A stretch of DNA of 64,000 bases from Dietzia natronolimnaea (GTDB lineage: Bacteria; Actinomycetota; Actinomycetes; Mycobacteriales; Mycobacteriaceae). The position numbers and the translations under genes are program-made. The DNA is taken from the NCBI RefSeq assembly GCF_039525805.1, contig NZ_BAAAHZ010000009.1, one strand, 5' to 3'. Numbering within the stretch: position 1 is the first letter of the stretch; the number at the start of each line of letters is the position of its first letter. Positions 33,333 to 42,620 of the stretch are shown piece after piece. Under the pieces are notes generated by a model. It was not told where the DNA came from. It did not search any database and saw only the letters and a list, made by a program, of their open reading frames with translations.

Positions 33333-34619
33333 ATGGACCACGTGAACGACGACTCGCGCATCCGCCGCAATCCTCTCGGTTCGCCCGTCGTGGCGATGAT
33401 CGGAGGCGGGCAGCTCGCCCGCATGACGCACCAGTCGGCGGTGGCGCTCGGCCAGACCCTGCGCGTTCTCGCCGCCGACCCGCAGGACCCGGCCGCGCAG
33501 GTCACCCCCGACGTCGTGATCGGCGCCCACGACGACCCGGACGCGGTCCGGGGTGTCGCGGCCGGCGCCGACGTGATGACCTTCGACCACGAGCACGTGC
33601 CACCGGAGATCCTCGTCGAGCTCGAGTCCGCCGGCGTCGCGGTGCGGCCCCGGGCCTCGGCGCTCATCCACGCCCAGGACAAGCTGGTCATGCGCCGCGC
33701 GCTCGAGGAGATCGGGGCGCCGATCCCGCCGTTCACGGCGGTCGACTCCGTCGAGGACGTCCGGCGCTTCCACGGCGAGCAGGAGGGGCACATCGTCCTC
33801 AAGGCCGCGCGCGGCGGCTACGACGGCCGCGGCGTGTGGATGCCGGGCTCTCTGGAGGAGGCCGAGCGCATCGCGGCGGAGCAACTCGACGCCGGTGTGC
33901 CGATGATGGCCGAGGCGCGGGTGCCGTGGACCCGGGAGCTCTCCGCGCTCGTCGCCCGCTCGCCGTTCGGCCAGGGAGCGGTGTGGCCCGTCGTGGAGAC
34001 GGTCCAGCGCGACGGGATCTGCGCGGTGGTGGTGGCACCGGCCACCGGGCTGCCCGACGATCTCCGCTCCGCGGTCCAGGCCACCGCCCTGCGCCTGGCC
34101 GAACACCTCGACGTCACCGGGGTGATGGCGGTCGAGCTCTTCGAGGTCACCGGTTCCGACGGCCGCCCGGGCGTGCTGGTGAACGAACTGGCGATGCGAC
34201 CGCACAACTCGGGACACTGGACCATGGACGGAGCCACCACCAGCCAGTTCGAGCAGCATCTGCGGGCCGTTCTCGACTATCCGCTGGGTTCCACCGTCCC
34301 GACGGCCCCCGTGACCGTGATGGCCAACGTGCTCGGCGCGGCCCGTGCCCCGGAGATGAGCATGGACGAGCGGGTGCACCACCTCGGGGCCCGGTTCCCG
34401 CACGCCAAGGTCCACCTCTACGGGAAGTCCGAGCGGCCGGGACGCAAGATCGGGCACGTCAACGTCCTCGCCGACCCCGGGGTCGACCCGGATGACGCCG
34501 ACCAGGTCGCCACGGTCCGCGCGGTGGCCGAGCACGCCGCCCACTGGCTGTCCCACGGGGAATGGGCCGACGGGTGGGACCCCCACACGGGGGCGCCGGT
34601 CGGCGACTTCGACCGCTGA
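33333..34619 (+). CDS. purK: N5-carboxyaminoimidazole ribonucleotide synthase
   Basis: 428 residues, ATP-grasp enzyme. Joins bicarbonate to AIR with ATP in purine synthesis. AMIGGGQLARM near the start, VLKAARGGYDGRGVW in the ATP-binding region, and NELAMRPHNSGHWTMDGATTSQFEQH near the active site. ATG 33333 is used, though an in-frame GTG nine bases later is also possible. 29 bases separate it from purE, which takes its product. Confidence 0.95.
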   Translation: MDHVNDDSRIRRNPLGSPVVAMIGGGQLARMTHQSAVALGQTLRVLAADPQDPAAQVTPDVVIGAHDDPDAVRGVAAGADVMTFDHEHVPPEILVELESAGVAVRPRASALIHAQDKLVMRRALEEIGAPIPPFTAVDSVEDVRRFHGEQEGHIVLKAARGGYDGRGVWMPGSLEEAERIAAEQLDAGVPMMAEARVPWTRELSALVARSPFGQGAVWPVVETVQRDGICAVVVAPATGLPDDLRSAVQATALRLAEHLDVTGVMAVELFEVTGSDGRPGVLVNELAMRPHNSGHWTMDGATTSQFEQHLRAVLDYPLGSTVPTAPVTVMANVLGAARAPEMSMDERVHHLGARFPHAKVHLYGKSERPGRKIGHVNVLADPGVDPDDADQVATVRAVAEHAAHWLSHGEWADGWDPHTGAPVGDFDR

Positions 34620-34648
34620 CGCCACCCCCTTCGACGAAAGGCACCACC

Positions 34649-35161
34649 ATGACCGCACCACAGGGCGGGCCGCAGGTCGGTCTGATCATGGGCAGCGACT
34701 CCGACTGGCCGACGATGGAGGGCGCGGCGGAGGCGCTCGCCGAGTTCGGGATCCCCTTCGAGGTGGGCGTGGTCTCGGCCCACCGGACCCCGCAGAAGAT
34801 GCTGGACTACGCCCGCTCGGTCGCGGGCCGGGGTATCCGGGTGGTGATCGCGGGTGCCGGCGGGGCCGCGCACCTGCCGGGGATGGTCGCCTCCGCCACC
34901 CCGCTGCCGGTCATCGGTGTCCCGGTGCCCCTGAAGCACCTCGACGGCATGGACTCGCTGCTCTCGATCGTGCAGATGCCCGCAGGGGTGCCCGTGGCCA
35001 CCGTGTCGATCGGCGGGGCCCGCAACGCCGGGCTCCTGGCGGTCCGGATCCTCGCCGCCTCCGACCCGGAGCTCCGGTCCCGGATGGAGGGTTTCCAGGC
35101 CGAGCTGGAGGCGATGGTGGAGCGCAAGGACGCCGCGCTGCGGCAGAGCCTCCTGGGCTGA
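34649..35161 (+). CDS. purE: N5-carboxyaminoimidazole ribonucleotide mutase
   Basis: 170 residues, class I PurE. Moves the carboxyl of N5-CAIR to carbon 4 to give CAIR. Marker motifs GSDSDW, VVSAHRTPQKM, GAGGAAHLPGM and VPLKHLDGMDSLLSI. The ATG follows GAAAGG. A very strong hairpin lies 17 bases beyond the stop. Confidence 0.96.
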   Translation: MTAPQGGPQVGLIMGSDSDWPTMEGAAEALAEFGIPFEVGVVSAHRTPQKMLDYARSVAGRGIRVVIAGAGGAAHLPGMVASATPLPVIGVPVPLKHLDGMDSLLSIVQMPAGVPVATVSIGGARNAGLLAVRILAASDPELRSRMEGFQAELEAMVERKDAALRQSLLG

Positions 35162-35178
35162 TCCGCCCCGTCCTCCGC

Positions 35179-35232
35179 GGCACCGTCCGCCCCGCCCGGG
35201 AGGCCCGCCGCCCGGGCGGGGCGGACGGTGCC
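35179..35232. terminator. 22-base perfect hairpin after purE
   Basis: The arms 35179-35200 and 35211-35232 are perfectly complementary over 22 bases (left arm begins GGCACCGTCCGCC) with a ten-base loop. No T run follows. It is the strongest hairpin in the window and very probably ends the birA-purE transcripts. The remaining bases to 35380 are the fadE25 promoter region, with no gene. Confidence 0.7.
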
Positions 35233-35380
35233 CGACTGGTAACTTGGATGGCCGGGCGCGGCACGTCAGACCCCGCGGCGATATCGACGGTGAAGGTGCG
35301 TCGTCGGCATCGCCGGGAGGTGCCCCGGACGGTGTCCGCCGCGCGATCAGCACCGACGATTCCCTCTTGGAGGACCGCAC

Positions 35381-36550
35381 ATGTCCGGTAACCCCGACTT
35401 CGACCTGTACCAGCCCGCGGAGGAGCACGAGGAGCTCCGCGCGGCGATCCGTGCCCTCTCCGAGAAGGAGATCGAGCCGCACGCCGCGGACGTCGACGAG
35501 AACGAGCGGTTCCCGCAGGAGGCGCTCGACGCGCTCAACGCCTCGGGTTTCAACGCGGTCCACGTGCCGGAGGAGTACGGCGGGCAGGGCGCGGACTCTG
35601 TCGCGGCGTGCATCGTCATCGAGGAGGTCGCCCGCGTGTGCGGTTCGTCCTCGCTGATCCCGGCCGTGAACAAGCTCGGCACGATGGGCCTGATCCTGGC
35701 CGGAGGTGAGGACCTCAAGCAGCAGGTCCTGCCCGGGATCGCCGAGGGCGCGATGGCCTCGTACGCCCTGTCGGAGCGCGAGGCCGGGTCCGACGCCGCG
35801 GCCATGCGCACCCGCGCCCGCCAGGACGGTGACGACTGGATCCTCAACGGCGGCAAGGCGTGGATCACCAACGGCGGCAAGTCCACCTGGTACACCGTCA
35901 TGGCCGTGACGGACCCCGAGAAGGGCGCCGGCGGCATCTCCGCGTTCATGGTGCACGCCGACGACGAGGGCTTCGGTGTCTCGAAGACCGAGAAGAAGCT
36001 GGGCATCAAGGGTTCGCCCACCGCGGAGCTGTACTTCGAGAACGTCCGCATCCCGGGTGATCGGATCATCGGCGAGCCGGGCACCGGCTTCAAGACCGCG
36101 CTGCAGACACTGGACCACACCCGCCCGACCATCGGCGCCCAGGCCGTGGGCCTCGCCCAGGGCGCGCTCGACGCGGCGATCGCCTACACCAAGGAGCGCA
36201 AGCAGTTCGGCAAGGCGATCTCGGACTTCCAGAACACCCAGTTCATGCTCGCCGACATGGCGATGAAGGTCCAGGCCTCCCGTCTCATGGTGTACACGGC
36301 CGCCGCCAACGCCGAGCGCGGCAGCGCGCCGGGTGGGCAGAAGCTGGGCTTCATGGCCGCGGCGTCCAAGACGTTCGCCTCGGACGTCGCGATGGAGGTC
36401 ACCACCAACGCCGTGCAGCTCTTCGGCGGCGCGGGCTACACCCGCGACTTCCCGGTCGAGCGCATGATGCGCGACGCCAAGATCACCCAGATCTACGAGG
36501 GCACCAACCAGATCAACCGCATGGTCATGGCGCGTCAGCTCCTGGGCTGA
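35381..36550 (+). CDS. fadE25: Acyl-CoA dehydrogenase
   Basis: 389 residues, short/medium-chain acyl-CoA dehydrogenase family. Oxidises acyl-CoA to trans-2-enoyl-CoA with FAD. FAD and substrate motifs: ALSEREAGSDAAAMRT, WITNGGKSTWY, and the DEKG-like helical domain ending in IYEGTNQINRMVMAR. The Glu in IYEGTNQ is the usual catalytic base of the SCAD group. The ATG follows TTGGAGGAC. Located after purE as M. tuberculosis fadE25 (Rv3274c) is. Confidence 0.94.
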   Translation: MSGNPDFDLYQPAEEHEELRAAIRALSEKEIEPHAADVDENERFPQEALDALNASGFNAVHVPEEYGGQGADSVAACIVIEEVARVCGSSSLIPAVNKLGTMGLILAGGEDLKQQVLPGIAEGAMASYALSEREAGSDAAAMRTRARQDGDDWILNGGKAWITNGGKSTWYTVMAVTDPEKGAGGISAFMVHADDEGFGVSKTEKKLGIKGSPTAELYFENVRIPGDRIIGEPGTGFKTALQTLDHTRPTIGAQAVGLAQGALDAAIAYTKERKQFGKAISDFQNTQFMLADMAMKVQASRLMVYTAAANAERGSAPGGQKLGFMAAASKTFASDVAMEVTTNAVQLFGGAGYTRDFPVERMMRDAKITQIYEGTNQINRMVMARQLLG

Positions 36551-36581
36551 TCCTCCGGGCACCGGCCCGCCGACCGGCACA

Positions 36582-36619
36582 CGAGAGCCGCCACTTCCGA
36601 CCGGGGGTGGCGGCTCTCG
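36582..36619. terminator. Bidirectional terminator between fadE25 and the TIGR03089 gene
   Basis: CGAGAGCCGCCAC (36582-36594) pairs perfectly with GTGGCGGCTCTCG (36607-36619), loop of 12. It lies between convergent genes. Confidence 0.65.
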
Positions 36620-36668
36620 ACGTGGATGCCATGGCAGCGGGGTGGCGCGGTGCCGCGGCACCGGGCCG

Positions 36669-37355
36669 TCAGAGGGTGAGGGTGGTCCGCTCGGTGGTGG
36701 CCACGTCCGCGACCCCCGGTGCATCCGGGTCCGATCCGGTGACCAGGACGGCGGATCCCCCCGAGGCGAGGATCCGGGCGAGGACGCCCACGACGTCGTC
36801 CCGCTCGCGGCCGGCGACGAGCGCCCGGCCGGCCAGCGCCGGGTCCGCCAGCTGCTCGACCGACCGCCCGTCCAGGGCGGACGCACCCTGCCCGGACGGG
36901 ACGAACGCGTCCGGGTGGATCCGGCACGACTCGGCCAGGTCGACGACGCCCGGGGGGACGTCCACGCCGACCGCGGCCAGCGGGCGACCCATCGGGTCGG
37001 TGGTCATGAGGAGCGTCTCGACATCGGTCGGGTGGCGTTCCAGGCGGTCGGCGGTGGTGATCACCGCCACGGCGTCGTCGGCCGGCCCGGTCCGCACCTC
37101 GGCCCCCGCCCACCAGACGCCCAGGAGCACCCCGGCGGTGAGCCAGTGGGCCGGCAGGTCGCACACCACGACGTCACCCGGGGCCACGCCCACCTCGTCC
37201 CGCAGGAGCCCGGCGATCTTGGCGGCCCAGTTGGCGGTGGAGGTCACGGACAGCTCGATCCGGGACGGTGCTCCGAGGTCGTAGTGCGTGACCAGCGGGG
37301 CGCCCGGGTCCGCTGCGAGGAGCGGCTGGAGCACGGTGTCTGCGGCGGTGTTCAC
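36669..37355 (-). CDS. TIGR03089-family protein
   Basis: 228 residues. Resembles the amino-terminal part of AMP-binding (acyl-CoA synthetase) enzymes (RIELSVTSTANWAAKIAGLL, then VVVCDLPAHWLTAGVLLGVWWAGAEV). The adenylate-forming core and carboxy domain are absent, as in the actinobacterial TIGR03089 family. Function unknown. The GTG start lies 37 bases after the LCP gene stop, so the two may be cotranscribed. Equivalent place: Rv3268. Confidence 0.85.
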   Translation of the reverse strand: MNTAADTVLQPLLAADPGAPLVTHYDLGAPSRIELSVTSTANWAAKIAGLLRDEVGVAPGDVVVCDLPAHWLTAGVLLGVWWAGAEVRTGPADDAVAVITTADRLERHPTDVETLLMTTDPMGRPLAAVGVDVPPGVVDLAESCRIHPDAFVPSGQGASALDGRSVEQLADPALAGRALVAGRERDDVVGVLARILASGGSAVLVTGSDPDAPGVADVATTERTTLTL

Positions 37356-37392
37356 GGGTCGTCCTCCGGACGGTCGGTCGGGTGCGGCTCGG

Positions 37393-38946
37393 TCAGTTCA
37401 CACAGGGGACGTCCGAACCACCGGCGTCGAAGGTCGGACGCTGCGCGATCGACGGTGGCAACGGGGCGTAGGTGGTGGTCTCGGGGGAGTAGGACTCGGT
37501 CGCGGAGGCGTCCCCCGTGGGACCGCTGTAATCCTCCGCCAGGACCACGCGGACCGCCCCGGGGGGCACCGCGGGATCCACCTGGACGGGCAACCCGCCC
37601 AGCGCGTCAGAGACCGCGAACGCCGAGGGGTCGTCGGCCGAACCGGCGGCGACGTGGGAGGTGTACGCCGCTGCCGGATCGGTGAGAAGGTCCCCGACGG
37701 CGTACCCGAGTTCGGACAGGGAACCGGAGACCCGGGCCGCCAGACCGTCGATCGCGGTGGTGTTGACCACCGAGACGGTCACGGCGGCGGGGTCCACCCC
37801 CGGGGTGCCGGTCTGCTCCTGCTCCTCCTCCACGTCGTCGGTACTGGCGAATCCGCCGACGAACTCCGCGACCTGGTCGGGGTCGACGGTGACGATGGAC
37901 TCGCCCCATTCGGTGAAGGAGTCGATGCTCGTGACCGGGATGGTCTCGAACCGCACGTTCCCGCCGCTGATGTCCTGGAGCTTCATCGCGAAGTCCACGA
38001 AGTCCCAGTTCTCGTCGATGACGAATGACCGTCGGGCCGCGTCGACGAGCGCTCCGAGCTTCGTCGGGTCCGCGAGGGTGCCGGCGGACAGGGTCTTCTT
38101 GACCAGCTGGGACATGAACGCCTGTTGGCGGACGATCCGGTCGAGGTCGCCCGCGGGCAGGTCGTGCCGCTGACGCACGAAGCTCAGGGCGTCGGAGCCG
38201 GACACGGTCTGGACCCCGGCCCGGAAGTTCGCGCCGGACAGCGGTTCGTCGACGTCCTCGTTCAGGCACACCGGCACGCCACCGACGGCGTCGGTGAGCA
38301 GGACGAATCCCAGCAACCCGATCTCGGCGTAGTGGTCGGCCTGCACGCCGGTGAGATCGCGGACGGTGTTGATCAGCCCGTTGCGGCCGGCCTGGACGGC
38401 GTCGCGTTGGTCCTGCTCGGTGAGCGCACCGTCGGGGTCGTTCGCCACGGCCTCGTCGAGGTACGTCTGCTTGTATCCGGCGTAGACACCGTTGATCTTG
38501 CTGCCCCCGATGTCCCGGGTCTCCACGTAGACGTCCCGGGGGATCGAGATCGCGGTGGCCGAGCTCCCGTCCTCCGGGATCCGGATGAGCAGGATCGTGT
38601 CCGTGTTCTCGCCCTCGTCCTCGCCGGTCCGGACGGTGGCGAGTTCCTCCTGGCTGAGCGCGTTGCCCTGGGCGTCGGTGCGGTTGTCCGTCCCCACCAG
38701 GAGGATGTCGACGGCGCCGTCGAGCCCGCCGTCCCCCACGTCGAGACCTCCGGCGGAGGACAGGTCGGAGCTCAGACCGTTGAACAGCGACCAGCCCACG
38801 CCGGTCACCAGGAGGCAGAACACGGATGCCAGAGCGGCGAGGGTGCGGGCGATCCGCGAGCCCAGCGGGCGGGAGGGGGTCGCGTGGCGCCGACCGCGCC
38901 CGGGGGCGGGTGCGCGCCGGGGCGTCGCTGGTAGCTCGGCGCTCAT
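37393..38946 (-). CDS. LytR-CpsA-Psr (LCP) cell-wall ligase with LytR_C domain
   Basis: 517 residues. Short Arg-rich cytoplasmic tail, one membrane helix (about 34-56), an extracellular LCP domain (about 75-330) and a carboxy-terminal LytR_C domain (about 380-480). LCP residues visible are VDILLVGTDNRTDAQG, SIPRDVYVE, and RQRHDLPAGDLDRIVRQQ with its catalytic-site Arg residues. LCP proteins link lipid-carried glycopolymer (arabinogalactan in mycolata) to peptidoglycan. The ATG follows AAGGACGG. Divergent from the WbbL-like gene, matching Rv3267. Confidence 0.93.
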   Translation of the reverse strand: MSAELPATPRRAPAPGRGRRHATPSRPLGSRIARTLAALASVFCLLVTGVGWSLFNGLSSDLSSAGGLDVGDGGLDGAVDILLVGTDNRTDAQGNALSQEELATVRTGEDEGENTDTILLIRIPEDGSSATAISIPRDVYVETRDIGGSKINGVYAGYKQTYLDEAVANDPDGALTEQDQRDAVQAGRNGLINTVRDLTGVQADHYAEIGLLGFVLLTDAVGGVPVCLNEDVDEPLSGANFRAGVQTVSGSDALSFVRQRHDLPAGDLDRIVRQQAFMSQLVKKTLSAGTLADPTKLGALVDAARRSFVIDENWDFVDFAMKLQDISGGNVRFETIPVTSIDSFTEWGESIVTVDPDQVAEFVGGFASTDDVEEEQEQTGTPGVDPAAVTVSVVNTTAIDGLAARVSGSLSELGYAVGDLLTDPAAAYTSHVAAGSADDPSAFAVSDALGGLPVQVDPAVPPGAVRVVLAEDYSGPTGDASATESYSPETTTYAPLPPSIAQRPTFDAGGSDVPCVN

Positions 38947-39126
38947 CCACCGTCCTTGTCGTCGAATCGGGGCGGTCGGTCCGCTCTCGTGAGAGGAGTG
39001 ACCGGCCCGCGGGGCGGTGCCGTCGGTGCGGCACGGGGGCCGCGCGAGGCCGCCGATGATGACCCCACGGTACCGCGCCGCGCGCCGGGCGTCGGAATCG
39101 GCGTGCGGCGTCGTAGGGTGTTGCGC

Positions 39127-40005
39127 GTGACGACCCGACTGCCCGTCGTGACGGTGACCTATTCTCCCGGCGACCACCTCCGCCACTTCGTCGAGACCCT
39201 GCCCGGGTCCACGACGCGGCCGGTGGGGTTGGTGATGGCGGACAACGGCTCCACCGACGGCGCGCCCGAGGCGGCGGCGGCCGCGCACGACTTCGCCGAG
39301 TTCTTCCCGACGGGCGGGAACCTGGGGTACGGGACCGCCATCAACCGTGCCGTCACCGAGATCGCCCGGCGCCCAGAGGAGTTCGACCAGGAGTTCGTGC
39401 TGGTCGTCAACCCGGACGTGTGGTTCGAGCCGGGTTCCGTGGACGCGCTGCTCGCCGCCGCCCACCGGTGGCCCCGGGCGGCGGCGTTCGGCCCGAGGAT
39501 CGCGGAGACCGACGGTTCGGTGTACCCCTCGGCCCGCGCCGTGCCGCGGCTCGGCGCCGGTATCGGCCACGCCCTGCTGGGTCCGGTGTGGCCGGGTAAC
39601 CCGTGGACCGCCCACTACCTCGACGACTCCGACATGGAGTCCGAACGGACCGCGGGGTGGTTGTCCGGGTCGTGCCTGCTGCTGCGACGTGAGGCGTTCG
39701 ACGCGCTCGGCGGGTTCGACGAGAGGTACTTCATGTACCTGGAGGACGTGGACCTGGGGGACCGGCTCGGCCGGGCCGGGTGGCAGAGCGTCTACGTGCC
39801 GTCGTCGGTGATCCACCACGACCAGGGACACGCGGCCAGGACCGTGCCGGAGTTCACCCTCCGGGCACACCACAACAGCGCCTACCTGTTCCAGGCGGAC
39901 AGGCATCCGGCCGCGTGGCAGGCACCGATACGCTGGGCGCTGAGGGCGGGTCTGGAACTACGGTGCCGCCTCGCGATCCGGTCCGCCCGGCGCGATCTTC
40001 GCTGA
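39127..40005 (+). CDS. wbbL: WbbL-like rhamnosyltransferase (GT2)
   Basis: 292 residues. Family 2 glycosyltransferase: VVTVTYSPGDHL, MADNGSTDGA, NLGYGTAINRAV, VLVVNPDVWFEPG (DxD-like Asp) and the late GGFDERYFMYLEDVDLGDRLGRAGW. Matches WbbL1 (Rv3265c), which adds rhamnose to the decaprenyl-linked GlcNAc to build the arabinogalactan linker. GTG 39127 is preferred because TAGGGT (39114-39119) ends seven bases before it. The rmlD gene that sits next to it in mycobacteria is absent here. Confidence 0.88.
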   Translation: MTTRLPVVTVTYSPGDHLRHFVETLPGSTTRPVGLVMADNGSTDGAPEAAAAAHDFAEFFPTGGNLGYGTAINRAVTEIARRPEEFDQEFVLVVNPDVWFEPGSVDALLAAAHRWPRAAAFGPRIAETDGSVYPSARAVPRLGAGIGHALLGPVWPGNPWTAHYLDDSDMESERTAGWLSGSCLLLRREAFDALGGFDERYFMYLEDVDLGDRLGRAGWQSVYVPSSVIHHDQGHAARTVPEFTLRAHHNSAYLFQADRHPAAWQAPIRWALRAGLELRCRLAIRSARRDLR

Positions 40006-40086
40006 CGCGCCGGACGAGACCATCCACCGGCCCGTGTGGGCCGCGCGAGCGCGCGGCCGGGGGCCCACGACATCGGGAGTAGGACT

Positions 40087-41199
40087 GTGACCTCGACGAC
40101 CCCCTCAAGCGCCGAGCCGCGCGATCTGATCGCCGACACCGAGGCGGTGGTCCTGGTGGGCGGCAAGGGGACCCGCCTGCGGCCGCTGACCATCTCGGCG
40201 CCCAAGCCCATGTTGCCCACGGCCGGTCTGCCCTTCCTCACCCATCTGCTCTCGCGGATCCGGGCTGCGGGCATCCGGCGCGTGGTGCTGGGCACGTCGT
40301 TCAAGGCGGAGGTGTTCGAGGAGCACTTCGGGGACGGGTCCGACCTCGATCTGGAGCTGACGTACGTGGTGGAGACCGAGCCGCTGGGCACGGGCGGCGG
40401 CATCCGCAACGTCCTGGACGAGCTCACCGCCTCGACGATCATGGTGTTCAACGGCGACGTGCTGGGCGGGACCGATCTCACCCGGATCCTCGATCTCCAC
40501 CACGCCAAGAGCGCGGATCTGACCATGCACCTGGTGCGGGTCTCCGATCCCCGTGCGTTCGGCTGTGTGCCGACCGATGAGGACGGCCGGGTCCTGGAGT
40601 TCCTCGAGAAGACGCAGGACCCGCCGACCGATCAGATCAACGCCGGTTGCTACGTCTTCCGGCGTGAACTGATCGCTCAGATCCCCGAGGGCGTCCCCGT
40701 CTCGGTGGAGCGCGAGACCTTCCCGCAGCTGCTCGCCGAGGGCAGGCGGGTCTACGGCTTCGTCGACTCGGCGTACTGGCGGGACATGGGCACGCCCGAG
40801 GACTTCGTCCGCGGGTCCTCCGACCTGGTGCGCGGCATCGCGCCGTCGCCCGCGCTCGAGAGCCACCACGGCGAGGCGCTCGTCCACGACGGCGCGGGGG
40901 TCGGCGCCGGGGCGGTCCTCATCGGGGGGACCGTGGTCGGTCGCGGCGCCGAGATCGGCGCCGGCGCCCGACTGGACGGCGCCGTGGTCTTCGACGGCGC
41001 CCGTATCGAGGCCGGGGCGACTGTCGAACGGTCGATCATCGGCTTCGGCGCGCGCATCGGGCACCGGGCGCTGATCCGCGACGGGGTGATCGGCGACGGC
41101 GCGGACATCGGTGCGCGCTGCGAGTTGCTGCGCGGGGCCCGGGTCTGGCCCGGGGTCGTGATCCCCGACGGCGGGATCCGCTACTCCACGGACATGTAG
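40087..41199 (+). CDS. manC: Mannose-1-phosphate guanylyltransferase (GDP-mannose pyrophosphorylase)
   Basis: 370 residues. Nucleotidyltransferase domain with GGKGTRLRPLT and VFNGDVLGG, then WRDMGTPEDF. A carboxy left-handed beta-helix of hexapeptide repeats (GAGAVLIGGTVVGRGAEIGAGA onward) follows. Makes GDP-mannose from GTP and mannose-1-phosphate for mannosylation of lipids and glycans. GTG 40087 follows GGGAG. The M. tuberculosis orthologue Rv3264c is called ManB or RmlA2, so symbols vary. Confidence 0.9.
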   Translation: MTSTTPSSAEPRDLIADTEAVVLVGGKGTRLRPLTISAPKPMLPTAGLPFLTHLLSRIRAAGIRRVVLGTSFKAEVFEEHFGDGSDLDLELTYVVETEPLGTGGGIRNVLDELTASTIMVFNGDVLGGTDLTRILDLHHAKSADLTMHLVRVSDPRAFGCVPTDEDGRVLEFLEKTQDPPTDQINAGCYVFRRELIAQIPEGVPVSVERETFPQLLAEGRRVYGFVDSAYWRDMGTPEDFVRGSSDLVRGIAPSPALESHHGEALVHDGAGVGAGAVLIGGTVVGRGAEIGAGARLDGAVVFDGARIEAGATVERSIIGFGARIGHRALIRDGVIGDGADIGARCELLRGARVWPGVVIPDGGIRYSTDM

Positions 41200-41204
41200 C
41201 TCCG

Positions 41205-42620
41205 CTACTCCACGGTCAGGTAACCGTCCCCGGCCGGGCGCGGGACCCGGGGCGGGACCTTCTCGGCCGGGACGCCGACGGCCACCGCCCCCAGCGGCCG
41301 CCAGGACGCCGGCAGGGCGAGCTCCCGGCGCGTGGTGTCGGCGGCGAAGATGGTCGACCCCACCCAGCAGGACCCCAGCCCGCGCGCGGCCAGGGCCACC
41401 AGCAGGGACTGCACGGCGGCGCCGCCGGCCACCGTGAACATGGTCTCCTCGCAGGCGTTGCGGCGCGGGTCCGGGTAGTCGTGGGCGCCGGCCGAGTCGT
41501 CGACGAACGGCAGGATCAGTTCCGGGCAGGTCCGCAGCAGGTCGCCGCGGGCCAGGCGTCGGGCCAGGACGTCACCGGAATGCCCGTCCGCCCGCAGGTC
41601 CGCCTCCCAGTCCGCGCGCAGCGCGTCGAGCAGCCGGTGGCGCGCGTCCCCCGACACCCGGACGAACCGGACGGGGGTGCTGTGGTGCGGAGCCGGTGCG
41701 GTGAGCGCGTCGGCCACCGCGTCGGCGAGCACCCCGGCGTCGACCGGCTCGTCGGCGAACCGCCGGACCGAGCGGCGGCCGGGCACGGCCTCGCGTCGCC
41801 CCTGCGCCAGCGCCTCGGCTGTGCCCAGCCGGAACAGGTCCGATGCGCTGTCCCGGACCAGGTCGCGGGCCCGCCGGGGGCCGCTGTCCTCGTCGTCGTC
41901 GGGGAGCAGCAGGTGTCCCACCCCCCGCACCACCGCGACGGGTCGGGCGCCCAGCTTCCCCTTGACCAGGTCGGCCGCCGCGGCGATCTCGTCGGCCACG
42001 GCGACGTCGGTCACGACCAGCTCGTTGCCCTGGCGGTCCACGGCACCGTCGTACCCGACGGAGACCCGCAGACCCGCGGCGCCGATCGCCACGTCGGTCT
42101 GCCCGGTGCGCCAGGCCCGTCCCATGGTGTCGGTCACCACCACGCCCACGCGCGCCCCGGTCAGCCGGTGGAGGTCCCGGGCGAGGGCGGCGGCGGAGGC
42201 GTCGGGGTCCTCGGGGAGCAGGGCGAGCTCGCGGGCGTCCACGTTGGAGCCGTCGACCCCGGCGGCGGCCTGGACGATGCCCAGCCGGTTCTCCGTGATC
42301 AACGTCCGGTTGACCCGGGCCACCACCCGCACGGACTCCTCGTCGACGAGGCGACGACGCAGGGCGTCCCGCTCGTCGGGGTCCGTGGGGGCGGGCACGA
42401 TCCGCCCCTCGGTCTTGGACAACACCTTGGAAGTGAGCACCACGACGTCGCCGTCGACCAGGCCGTGCGGGTCGGCGGTGAGCGCGCCGGCCAGGATGCC
42501 CGCGAGGTCGTCGCCCGGTCGGAACTCCGGCAGGCCGTCCGGAGCCCACAGCCCGAGGTCGGCGGGGGCGGCGTGTTCCCCCGCCCAGCGGCGGATCTCG
42601 GGGACCGCGTCGTCGGTCAT
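41205..42620 (-). CDS. fbiB: Coenzyme F420:gamma-glutamyl ligase, bifunctional FbiB
   Basis: 471 residues. The amino domain (about 20-255; VVVLTSKVLSKTEGRIV, VVVTDTMGRAWRTGQTDVAIG) is the GTP-dependent CofE-type glutamyl ligase. The carboxy domain (about 275-471; RRSVRRFADEPVD) is a nitroreductase-fold FMN-binding domain that reduces dehydro-F420 species. Together they finish F420 by adding the poly-glutamate tail. ATGA overlap with fbiA. Convergent with manC, five bases apart. Confidence 0.95.
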   Translation of the reverse strand: MTDDAVPEIRRWAGEHAAPADLGLWAPDGLPEFRPGDDLAGILAGALTADPHGLVDGDVVVLTSKVLSKTEGRIVPAPTDPDERDALRRRLVDEESVRVVARVNRTLITENRLGIVQAAAGVDGSNVDARELALLPEDPDASAAALARDLHRLTGARVGVVVTDTMGRAWRTGQTDVAIGAAGLRVSVGYDGAVDRQGNELVVTDVAVADEIAAAADLVKGKLGARPVAVVRGVGHLLLPDDDEDSGPRRARDLVRDSASDLFRLGTAEALAQGRREAVPGRRSVRRFADEPVDAGVLADAVADALTAPAPHHSTPVRFVRVSGDARHRLLDALRADWEADLRADGHSGDVLARRLARGDLLRTCPELILPFVDDSAGAHDYPDPRRNACEETMFTVAGGAAVQSLLVALAARGLGSCWVGSTIFAADTTRRELALPASWRPLGAVAVGVPAEKVPPRVPRPAGDGYLTVE

